64,000 nucleotides of DNA, from assembly GCA_035048495.1 (NCBI GenBank), contig CM068552.1, positions 28,274,154 through 28,338,153 of the forward strand, in the 5' to 3' direction. The notes under the pieces were generated by a model. That model did not search any database. It saw only the letters and a program-made list of their open reading frames with translations, and was not told the DNA's origin. Source of the DNA: Euptelea pleiosperma (Eukaryota; Streptophyta; Magnoliopsida; Ranunculales; Eupteleaceae). The translations under genes and the position numbers were made by a program. Positions 33,301 to 36,942 of this stretch are shown in pieces; the first letter of the stretch is position 1, and the number at the start of each line of letters is the position of its first letter.

Positions 33301-34154
33301 TATTATTTTGACTAATTTGCCTTGTAATATTTAGCTCTTAGAATCTTAGTGTTTCAAATACCGACATCAGTATGTACTGAACTCTTTTTATCTTCCATTT
33401 GTCACTCTAATTCTTCATTTTTTTTTATTATTATGAGTGTGTTTTCATGTTGGTTTTAGCATTTCCATAAATAATAGTGCATGTTTCCTACCTTTTCTCA
33501 ATAATTCCCTAAACTTCAACCAAACTTTTGTAAATTTTTTATTAAAAATGTCAAAACTCACCTTAATTGGCTGACGTTTACGAATTTTTTTTATATTAAT
33601 TTGCCGAATCAATAGACAAGTTTGTAAGTTTTTTTTACACGAAGACATTTATTTAACCACCCAAAAGTTCAAATAAATCAGCGTAGTTTTGCTGCATTGT
33701 TTCTATTTTTAAAACCTTGGGGCTCTTTCCATGCCTTTTTCCCTTTTTCATGGTTCCCGTCATACTTCTTGCCTTGATGGACTTTCCCACCATGGGTCAT
33801 GGAAGAAAGAAATTAAGAAGTCATTGAAAAGAAAGAACCAGCTTTTGTATCCGCACTAGTGATTATTGCTTTATTTGTTCAAACTATTGCAACTATGCTA
33901 CATTGTTTTATTTCTGAAAAAAAGATGGTCAATGTATCGGATCATTACCCCTGCAGGTCCGCCCACAAACCATAGGCCAAGCAAGCAGAGTGGGCGGGGT
34001 GAGCCCTGCCGATATAACTGCTCTCCTCATTATTCTTGAAGCCAACCGAAGGAAGGCACAGGAACAAAAGAGGCAGCAAATGCTGACATCCATCATGGCT
34101 GACGCAGACCAACATGCCTCCAATCATGCTGTCGTGCCGATAACCAACTCCTAA
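182..34154 (+). CDS. mnmG: MnmG/GidA tRNA uridine-5-carboxymethylaminomethyl modification enzyme, C-terminal 432 residues (8 exons)
   Basis: Join of 182-361, 2851-2931, 15372-15590, 15802-15944, 27121-27287, 27485-27702, 27833-27925 and 33957-34154. MnmG is a FAD enzyme that works with MnmE to put the carboxymethylaminomethyl-type group on the wobble uridine of tRNAs; plant copies are nuclear-encoded and expected in organelles. Seen directly: both GidA family signatures, [11 protein letters not shown] (exon 182-361, completed by IVR in the next exon) and [16 protein letters not shown] (across the 15590/15802 junction); the [20 protein letters not shown] block; and the C-terminal GQASRVGG helical-domain motif. 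Splicing every GT-AG intron gives one open frame to TAA. The N-terminal FAD-binding Rossmann half, start codon and targeting peptide are outside the window to the left. Arabidopsis has a homologue of this family. No frameshift, stop or altered signature residue is visible, so I infer the gene is functional. Confidence 0.95.
362..1200. other. intron sequence, no gene seen
   Basis: This is the first part of the 362-2850 mnmG intron. It is A/T-rich and no coding match, RNA gene or clear repeat was recognised. Later in this intron are two short terminal-repeat elements (1209-1542 and 2041-2226) and, at about 1660-1730, a decayed fragment of the foldback family described at 59802. Confidence 0.5.
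1209..1542. mobile_element. short element with CAAGG-TTTAAA ends, copy 1 (GAGAC/TCTCG core)
   Basis: The left end is CAAGGTTTAAAA and the right end TTTTGAACCATA, imperfect inverted repeats. Perfect 8-bp direct repeats CCCATACC at 1201-1208 and 1543-1550 look like a target-site duplication. The core is rich in GAGAC and TCTCG words near both ends with an A/T-rich middle. No coding capacity. I infer a non-autonomous DNA transposon; the superfamily is not clear. Confidence 0.65.
2041..2226. mobile_element. short element with CAAGG-TTTAAA ends, copy 2
   Basis: A perfect 12-bp inverted repeat, CAAGGTTTTAAA at 2041-2052 and TTTAAAACCTTG at 2215-2226, bounds a 186-bp segment. The core is made of TTTCAG/TTTTCGG words plus A/T-rich sequence. 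I could not see a target duplication. Assigned to the same family as 1209-1542 by its ends. Confidence 0.55.
2851..2931 (+). CDS. mnmG: mnmG exon, 27 codons
   Basis: Small phase-0 exon after a T-rich tract ending TTTCAG and before donor GTGCGT. It encodes [18 protein letters not shown], the conserved FLEPEG block that follows the first GidA signature in bacterial and plant homologues, and ends in ELYVQ. It was found by homology and splice sites only, because it is too short to stand out as an ORF. Confidence 0.93.
3730..3754. repeat. poly-C tract (25 C)
   Basis: An uninterrupted run of 25 C, followed by further C-rich sequence and a T tract to about 3792. The word CAAGAATTCC occurs on both sides (about 3719 and 3759). 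The run length may be affected by sequencing or assembly. Confidence 0.9.
3840..4075 (-). pseudogene. LINE ORF2 C-terminal (RNase H-like) fragment
   Basis: The minus-strand frame 4057-3848 reads [18 protein letters not shown] and then [12 protein letters not shown], resembling the C-terminal RNase H-like domain (RVT_3 type) of plant L1-type LINEs, where an ANxxADxLA motif is typical. T-rich sequence to the left on the + strand (about 3783-3792) would be the A-rich 3' tail on the minus strand. It is heavily 5'-truncated. Confidence 0.5.
4610..4829. mobile_element. short element with CATGG-TTTAAA ends, copy 3 (CTCGG core)
   Basis: The left end is CATGGTTTTTAAAC and the right end GTTAAAACCATG. 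Flanking direct repeats GAAGTATG (4602-4609) and GAAGTATT (4830-4837) match at 7 of 8 bases. The core holds words such as CTCGGTCTCG, GATCGAG and CAGCTCGGGA. Same family as 1209-1542, but with an unrelated core. Confidence 0.65.
5083..5292 (+). repeat. Copia-A 5' LTR
   Basis: It begins TGTTAGCATATT, has a TATA-like ATATAAATAAC near 5176, a pyrimidine-rich U5, and ends TTTCAACT directly before TAGTATTAGA, which resembles the initiator-Met tRNA primer site TGGTATCAGAGC. The same layout is seen in the Copia-B and Copia-C LTRs. Confidence 0.65.
5360..5495 (+). repeat. tandem hairpin repeats GGTGYYGCACC in the Copia-A leader
   Basis: Four short units in succession carry GGGTGCCGCACC, GGGTGTTGCACC, GGTGCCGCACC and GGGTGTTACACT. 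Each can fold into a small stem and the units are spaced about 30-40 bp apart. They lie between the primer-binding site and gag. Function unknown; they could structure the RNA leader. Confidence 0.7.
5800..6240 (+). pseudogene. Copia-A gag remnant with CCHC zinc knuckle
   Basis: In different frames I read MWEEIDQYL near 5821, LNTKLEVV near 5935 and PLPPFEY near 5985, the usual order of the plant Copia gag (UBN2 type) domain. An intact CCHC knuckle [14 protein letters not shown] follows at about 6157-6198. Stops and frameshifts prevent expression. The gag is cut by the insertion of Copia-B at 6295. Confidence 0.7.
6295..6485 (+). repeat. Copia-B 5' LTR
   Basis: It starts TGTTGTCAGTATG and ends TTCTACT, followed by TGGTATTAGAGC (primer site). 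TATA-like ATATAAATAAC lies near 6381. It matches 9248-9438. Confidence 0.88.
6604..8822 (+). pseudogene. Copia-B pol remnant: integrase C-terminus, reverse transcriptase, RNase H
   Basis: 6604-6960 reads the integrase C-terminal region ([20 protein letters not shown]). 7218-8822 is one frame holding the reverse transcriptase: [33 protein letters not shown] and an intact catalytic YVDD at about 7958. RNase H follows (TDADWAG, SSAEAEF). In-frame stops lie at 7488 (TAG), 7800 (TAA), 8028 (TAA), 8244 (TAG) and 8529 (TAG). There is no frameshift in this stretch, so decay is by base substitution. The frame is finally cut by the repeat at 8813. Confidence 0.88.
8813..9132. mobile_element. short element with CATGG/CAAGG ends, copy 4 (TTTCG core), inserted in Copia-B pol
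   Basis: The left end is CATGGTTTAAAATTTCGG and the right end CGAAATTTTAAACCTTG. Flanks are CCTACATC and CCTACATT; equally, a perfect 9-bp repeat TGCCTACAT occurs at 8803-8811 and 9131-9139. Removing the segment restores the Copia frame across the junction (PT then [11 protein letters not shown]), which proves insertion. The core is an iterated AATGTTTCG/TTTCGGAATG tract on both sides of an A/T-rich middle. Its reverse complement recurs at 18000-18264. Confidence 0.85.
9133..9237 (+). pseudogene. Copia-B pol C-terminal end
   Basis: It reads [12 protein letters not shown] and [12 protein letters not shown] then TGA, the standard C-terminal end of plant Copia polyproteins, directly before the polypurine tract. 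It is separated from the rest of pol by the short element at 8813-9132. Confidence 0.85.
9248..9438 (+). repeat. Copia-B 3' LTR
   Basis: Same length as the 5' LTR, with about nine substitutions (roughly 95% identity by eye). It is preceded by the polypurine tract TTGAGGGGGAG and followed by the AGATG target duplication. Confidence 0.88.
9439..10270 (+). pseudogene. Copia-A protease, pre-integrase and partial integrase remnant
   Basis: At 9620-9660 the protease active-site region reads [12 protein letters not shown], where Asp of the catalytic DSG is Asn. At 9834-10040 a pre-integrase zinc-binding region includes [14 protein letters not shown]. At about 10130-10270 the integrase core starts ([18 protein letters not shown]). 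Several frame changes and stops are present, and the element fades after 10270. Confidence 0.75.
10271..11159. other. intron sequence with a diverged internal duplication
   Basis: No gene was recognised. Two related segments, about 10711-10822 and 10893-11000, share GATTGATGG, AGAGTGTGCCATCCCT-like sequence and the exact word CCATACATTTGGGTTAG, so a stretch of about 110 bp has been duplicated and has diverged. The remainder is unassigned. Confidence 0.5.
11160..11926. mobile_element. hAT-like non-autonomous DNA transposon
   Basis: Terminal inverted repeats TAGGGCTGCAACTTGGGCGG (left) and its complement ending GTTGCAGCCCTA (right) bound 767 bp. Flanking 8-bp repeats CATGGTGT (11152-11159) and GATGGTGT (11927-11934) differ at one base. 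An 8-bp duplication and these GGGCTGCAA-type ends fit hAT-derived elements. Subterminal regions are rich in GGGCTCGGG/CCCGAC words. The interior has a TA microsatellite (11331-11351) and no transposase. Confidence 0.75.
12851..13059 (+). repeat. Copia-type LTR (type C, related to Copia-C LTR)
   Basis: It starts TGTTATCAGATATG right after the polypurine tract TTGAGGGGGAG and ends before TGGTATCAGAGCC at 13061. It shares ATAAATAAGATTTATGGAGT and a pyrimidine-rich U5 with the LTRs of Copia-C (35922-36150). A telomere-like AACCCTAACCCTAACCC run near 13026 is part of this U5. Confidence 0.7.
13131..13244 (+). repeat. short LTR (type B) of miniature element
   Basis: 114 bp, TGTTAGCGGAGG to GTTTAACA. 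A second copy in the same orientation is at 13997-14110 and a reversed copy at 12503-12619. Confidence 0.65.
13603..14305 (+). mobile_element. tandem miniature LTR retrotransposon (TRIM-type): four LTRs, three internal segments
   Basis: Direct repeats act as LTRs: type A at 13603-13731, 13798-13922 and 14176-14305, and type B at 13997-14110. Each starts TGTT and ends in ACA or AACT. Between them are internal segments of about 65-75 bp that begin with a primer site (TGGTATAAGAGC, TGGTATCAGAAC, TGGTATCAGAGC) and end in a purine tract (GGAGGGGGA, GAGGCGGCG, GAGGAGGCG). The whole array is flanked by a perfect 5-bp duplication GATCC (13598-13602 and 14306-14310), so it behaves as one insertion. 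No coding capacity. Confidence 0.75.
14915..15120 (-). mobile_element. solo Copia-type LTR
   Basis: On the minus strand it starts TGTTGTCAGGGTG, includes a pyrimidine-rich U5, and ends TTCTATT. The 5-bp repeat GTCAC flanks it (14910-14914 and 15121-15125). Its first bases resemble the Copia-B LTR. No internal sequence is present. Confidence 0.65.
15372..15590 (+). CDS. mnmG: mnmG exon, 73 codons
   Basis: Acceptor TTCAATAG, donor GTTTTA. It encodes [15 protein letters not shown] through [15 protein letters not shown]. The last residues are the core of the second GidA signature, a FAD-contacting loop in the family. The preceding intron is 12.4 kb and full of transposons. Confidence 0.95.
15802..15944 (+). 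CDS. mnmG: mnmG exon, 143 bp
   Basis: Acceptor CACGCAG, donor GTACTG. It encodes [17 protein letters not shown] through EPYRMLT and ends with two bases (AG) of a serine codon finished in the exon at 27121. It completes the second GidA signature. Confidence 0.95.
15945..16767. other. intron sequence, no gene seen
   Basis: Start of the 11.2-kb mnmG intron between exons 15802-15944 and 27121-27287. A/T-rich with a poly-T tract at about 16697-16715. No repeat or gene recognised before the Gypsy LTR at 16768. Confidence 0.5.
16768..17969 (+). repeat. Gypsy 5' LTR
   Basis: About 1.2 kb, starting TGATGAGGACATC and ending ACATCAAAC before TTGATATCAGAGCC, a primer site one base from the initiator-Met tRNA complement. 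TATA-like TTATATATACTC is near 17145 and a TATCTC microsatellite at 17281-17322. The start was chosen by TG and LTR-like content; there is no second copy to fix it precisely. Confidence 0.6.
17281..17322. repeat. microsatellite (TCTCTA)n
   Basis: About seven uninterrupted 6-bp units inside the Gypsy LTR. Confidence 0.95.
18000..18264. mobile_element. short element with CAAGG/CATGG ends, copy 5 (TTTCG core, reverse of copy 4)
   Basis: The left end is CAAGGTTTAAAATTTCG and the right end CCGAAATTTTAAACCATG. It is the reverse complement of the element at 8813-9132 in both ends and core. Flanking repeats are CTTAGGT (17993-17999) and CTTAGGG (18265-18271). It lies between the Gypsy primer site and gag. 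Confidence 0.8.
18421..19506 (+). pseudogene. Gypsy gag with zinc knuckle
   Basis: An open frame of 300 residues from ATG 18421 carries the retrotransposon gag domain: [16 protein letters not shown] near residue 100, then [23 protein letters not shown] and [14 protein letters not shown] at 19321 interrupts it. A zinc knuckle-like [15 protein letters not shown] follows at about 19376 with three residues instead of two between the first cysteines. The rest of gag ends near 19506. Confidence 0.88.
19640..20359 (+). pseudogene. Gypsy aspartic protease region with a 105-bp in-frame duplication
   Basis: The active-site motif reads [11 protein letters not shown] at about 19668-19700, followed by TRLGL and the conserved ILGRPWL near 19880. 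TAA occurs just upstream of the motif in frame. A 105-bp tandem duplication (19901-20005 and 20006-about 20110) repeats 35 residues beginning HD and including VTLFG-(K/R)-SNMC. The frame continues open to 20359 through the linker to the reverse transcriptase ([19 protein letters not shown]). Confidence 0.82.
20801..23552. mobile_element. 2.75-kb non-autonomous insertion with 9-bp target duplication (MULE-like)
   Basis: GGTTATGAC occurs at 20792-20800 and 23553-23561, and excising the segment rejoins the Gypsy frame [11 protein letters not shown]. The ends are imperfect inverted repeats: left CAAGGAAATAAATTGGG, right the complement of AATGAAATAAATTTCAC. A 9-bp duplication suggests a Mutator-like element. 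Inside are repeated ACCAGTACCATTTTC units, duplicated GGAAGAAG-rich segments, and a right part (about 22440-23550) rich in GAAATATTTCG words. No transposase frame was seen. A second element may be nested from about 22460. Confidence 0.7.
21459..21578. repeat. minisatellite, about 34-bp unit, four copies
   Basis: Units of the form AAACTGGTTGAACCAGTACCA plus TTTTC. The same word recurs singly near 21735, 21930 and 22125, so the array has spread within the insertion. Confidence 0.8.
24040..24414 (+). pseudogene. Gypsy RNase H remnant
   Basis: It reads [19 protein letters not shown], then [19 protein letters not shown] and SDHEALRYL, ending with DALSRR. These are the canonical motifs of Gypsy RNase H. 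Frame is open from about 24064 to TGA at 24412. Confidence 0.88.
24424..25171 (+). pseudogene. Gypsy integrase remnant
   Basis: The HHCC zinc-binding region is present ([33 protein letters not shown]), then [13 protein letters not shown] with the first catalytic Asp. Stops follow from 24835, and a 31-bp direct duplication (TCTAAAATG then GGGCC... at 24869 and 24900) adds to the decay. The final recognisable motif is [10 protein letters not shown] near 25105. Confidence 0.85.
25172..26570 (-). repeat. LTR-like sequence related to the Gypsy LTR, reverse orientation
   Basis: The reverse complement of about 26345-26560 aligns with 16890-17110 of the Gypsy LTR (shared TTAGATTAGATGGCC, GGGGCTCATT, AATTAGCC words). 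Upstream, 25490-26170 is G-rich with two diverged units of about 260 bp (from 25760 and 26010: GGAAACCCC... then GGCAGCTGCAAGTTG), which could be the U5 side. Boundaries and relation to the + strand Gypsy are uncertain. No gene was recognised. Confidence 0.5.
26571..27120. other. intron sequence, no gene seen
   Basis: A/T-rich end of the intron before the exon at 27121. No repeat recognised. Confidence 0.5.
27121..27287 (+). CDS. mnmG: mnmG exon, 167 bp
   Basis: Acceptor CTCCTAG, donor GTTACT. The first base completes AGC (Ser). It encodes [16 protein letters not shown] and [16 protein letters not shown], the conserved start of the C-terminal helical region, and ends one base into a glycine codon. 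Confidence 0.95.
27485..27702 (+). CDS. mnmG: mnmG exon, 218 bp
   Basis: Acceptor CACTTCAG, donor GTCAGT. It encodes [15 protein letters not shown] through [16 protein letters not shown]. The YEGFIRRQQ block corresponds to the bacterial Y-x-G-Y-I-x-R-Q-x helix of the C-terminal domain, which in the family contacts tRNA and MnmE. Confidence 0.95.
27833..27925 (+). CDS. mnmG: mnmG exon, 31 codons
   Basis: Acceptor CTTGTAG, donor GTATGT, phase 0 at both ends. It encodes [16 protein letters not shown] through EAREKLSK, matching the LP-x-x-LDY segment of the bacterial C-terminal domain. Confidence 0.94.
27926..33956. other. 6-kb mnmG intron: A/T-rich with dispersed and inverted repeats
   Basis: Holds no gene that I recognise. 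Three places share a motif ending in a TGACCTGAGGTCAT-type sequence followed by CACATGGATCTAC (about 28370, 30370-30415 and 32130-32180, with a reverse relative at 33240). Segments near 30955-31020 and 32780-32870 are inverted copies (shared CTCTTATAAAT, GTGGTGTATGG words). A MITE lies at 32351-32524. Confidence 0.5.
32351..32524. mobile_element. MITE with 42-bp terminal inverted repeats
   Basis: The left arm GGGAAATGATTTTTCCAGTG and beyond to 32392 is complementary to the right arm ending TTATTTCCC, with about four mismatches. Total length is 174 bp. The AT-rich flanks (TTTATTA and TTTATTT) may be a target duplication but are not diagnostic. Confidence 0.8.
33957..34154 (+). CDS. mnmG: mnmG terminal exon with stop codon
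   Basis: Acceptor CCCTGCAG after a 6.0-kb intron. It encodes [19 protein letters not shown] (the family's GQASR-x-x-G-V motif) and a charged tail ending in TNS, then TAA at 34152-34154. The tail extends about 35 residues past the last conserved block ([12 protein letters not shown]), as is usual for plant homologues. Confidence 0.95.
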   Translation, partial: VRPQTIGQASRVGGVSPADITALLIILEANRRKAQEQKRQQMLTSIMADADQHASNHAVVPITNS

Positions 34155-34640
34155 GATTTCTCAATTGCTATATTGCCCTTGCTCTGCCTTAAACATTGAT
34201 TATGATTCAAGCAGGCATGCAATTTTTCAAACCAAACGTTGCAGGAAAGAACTGAACAAGATAGTGGGATGTCTCCAGTTACTTTTGGTCCATATCTGAT
34301 CAGCTTTTCTATCCTCCAAGTTTCTGATGAAAATTTGGGTGACAATTTTATCCACTGAAAGTGGATCAACTACAGAGCTGCAGGAACTTTCTATCACCCC
34401 ATCGACTTTCAGCTTCCAAGAACTTCAGAAACGATTTGATTGATCTCGAAATAAAATCAATCTACACAAAAGCAAAGACTAGAAGTGTTCAGTACAAGAG
34501 TGCTAAACAGGTGACTATGGTAAACCGATCTTTGAGCAGAAACATTGTATGCTGATTTCCAACTTCGTCAATGTAAATGTCATTTACTTTGCATGAATAA
34601 TTGTTTCCTCATTTCGTAATGCAAATGTATTATATATTTA
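34155..34640 (+). other. mnmG: probable 3' UTR of mnmG
   Basis: This non-coding stretch follows the stop codon. It has an AATAAA polyadenylation signal at 34450-34455 and no recognisable transposon. The exact cleavage site cannot be read from DNA. From 34640 to 35181 nothing beyond A/T-rich sequence was recognised. Confidence 0.5.
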
Positions 34641-35186
34641 GTAGCTTATTTGTTGAATCAAATCATGGAAATGGCTACTTTTGGGTATTTCTCGCTCGTC
34701 AATCGTAATTAACGTGCTATTCCTTTATGTACCATATCTAAAGTTTCACTGCATTTACTTGATCTTGGTCAATTTATAAGATAACCCTCCAAATATTTAG
34801 GTCTTCAGTTGCTCTGTCTAGCCTCATCAACTATACTACATTTGGAAATAGCATGTACCAATGGACCTCTCCCTTAGGCCACGACAATTGACAAACAGAT
34901 ACAGGAAAAGGTCTTCAGTATTTAAATTTCGAAAGGAAACTAAGCTAGTCAACTATAACATGTAATAACTTTTTTGCTCAAATATTTGATTGAGAAGTCA
35001 TTATATGTGTTGGAAAGCTTTTTTCCAAATGGCAGCCATCTCATTTTCTCAAAAGATTCCATTTTTGTGTGCCTCAAGACTGTTGAACAGATGCCTCTAG
35101 TGTGAAGAATATCAAAAATTAAATTTATGTTACTTAAGGTCTATGATTGAGATGTCTTACTTAAGTTTGCTTTTAGGGTTCATTTA

Positions 35187-35543
35187 TGTTAGGATCCTAA
35201 AAGTTATCAACTTTCTGCACATCTATCACCTAGGTGCTTTTGGTGTATTGGTTTAGGTCTTAACATTTGGTATCAGAGCCAACCCCACGTCACGGGCTCA
35301 AGTCACAGGAGGGGCGACCTGGGGCTCAAAAAGAGAAAATAGGGGTACTGGAAAAAATGATGGGGGTCAACTAAAAAAAACAGTGAGAAAATAGGGGTAC
35401 AGGAGTGAAAGCCGCCTCAGAGTGGGCCTGTAGACAATGGCCTCGAAAGCGTGGTGGAATGTTAGGATCCTAAAGGTTAAGATTTAAACTTTCCACACCT
35501 TGATCACCTAGAAGCTTTTGGTGTATAGGTTTGGGTCTTAACA
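35187..35543 (+). mobile_element. TRIM-type miniature LTR retrotransposon
   Basis: Short LTRs at 35187-35265 (79 bp) and 35460-35543 (84 bp) both start TGTTAGGATCCTAAA and end GTCTTAACA. A 194-bp internal region begins with a perfect primer site TGGTATCAGAGCC (35268-35280). The perfect 5-bp duplication ATTTA flanks it (35182-35186 and 35544-35548). It has no coding capacity. The internal segment has a tandem AGAAAATAGGGGTAC motif (two copies). Confidence 0.85.
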
Positions 35544-35548
35544 ATTTA

Positions 35549-35921
35549 TCTTATAAACAAATGTTTGAAAGCATCATAATGGATATTATTTTGATATGAA
35601 AACTTGCAAGTAGAGCATGGATCAAATCAGAGATTCGATTGATAGATGAATACTTGAAACAAGATGCTTTAGGTACGGATCGGTATGGAATTAGTGGGCT
35701 TGGCTTGAATGATCAGGACCTAAGAGGACCTTGATCTCTAACATAAATGTTGGGTTTGAGTGATATGTATGTGGATCCAACCCATATACTAGTCACAGTT
35801 TGGGTCATGTTCAAAATATGGGTCGAGTCCAGATCTGGGTAGGCAGTAGGCACATATAAACTTAGATCCAGATCCATTATACGGGAACTGACCCGTTTTA
35901 CACCTAATTGCTGGAGGTTTC
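35549..35921. other. intergenic, no gene seen
   Basis: Short unassigned stretch. Its right end GACCCGTTTTACACCTAA resembles the terminus of a DNA-type repeat, but no matching left end was found. Confidence 0.4.
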
Positions 35922-36150
35922 TGTTATCATATACGTAGAAATACGTATTTTATATGTATCGGGGGTAGTTCTGTAAATACCCCCTTGAGGGGTATATTTG
36001 TCTTTTGTATTTGGGACTTACATAAATAAGATTTATGGAGTCATTGTGAAAATACACAATGATATCCTCTCTTCCCCTTTCTCTCTTTTCCTTCTCTCTT
36101 TCTCCTATACTGTGAAACCCTAATCCAAACCCTAATTCTATAATTCAACT
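35922..36150 (+). repeat. Copia-C 5' LTR
   Basis: TGTTATCATATACG to AATTCAACT. It contains the palindrome-like TACGTAGAAATACGTA, CCCCCTTGAGGGG, and a CATTGTGAAAATACACAATG stem-loop. Directly followed by TGGTATCAGAGC. Confidence 0.92.
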
Positions 36151-36942
36151 TGGTATCAGAGCAAGGTTGATAAAAGGCTTTCTTCTCTGACTTCATCCAG
36201 GAAGGTGATGACGTCATCCAGGCCATAGGCTGACGTCAGCATCGTACGGACAGGTCTCTTCCTCTTCTCCCAAAACTCTACCATTAGCTAGATCTCCTTT
36301 TTTAAGGATTTTTGGTTATTTTTTCACGATTTTTGGGATCCATTTCGAGTGTTTTTTAGCCTTTTTCCTTGAAAAATCGAAAAAAATCAGTTTGTGAACC
36401 AGCATTTTTTTCGAGCCCTTAATGGACTTTTTGGGGGAGTTTGTTGCTTCAATCTAGTCCCCCCCAATCTCAGCTACATGTGGACATATCACTCGAGTGA
36501 TTCCACCAAGGATCGAAGTCTGTGGGATGATTTTTCCACCCCCTAGTTACCGCCGGCGACTTTATTAGCCATTTTAGGCTATCGGTTGGATCTGTATCTT
36601 CTTCTTTTTTATCCCAGATCTGGTTGCCATGCCTTCTAATGGCTCTAGGATGTGTTTAACCATCCATATGTTGCTCTTCTCCGCCCTTAGCCCTTCTGGG
36701 ATGCTTATTTGAGGTTCGTTTGGGCGTTTCGTTATCACCGGCATTGCTCCAGGGTCTTTTTTCCCTTTTGAATTACTTTTTTGCGGGACTTAGAGACTTA
36801 AGGTGGATATTCTTGGGTTCTATTTGTTTATTCGGATCTATTCAGATGTTTATTTGCTCTTTATGTGGTGATTTAGCCTTATCCAGATCTCAATTTGATC
36901 TTTAATCTGGTACTTCGATAGTTTCTTTGGCCGTAATTCCTC

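Noticed and set aside
33690..33725. TTTTTAAAACCTTGG as another end of the CAAGG/TTTAAA family
   Set aside because: No partner end within 400 bp and no flanking duplication were found.
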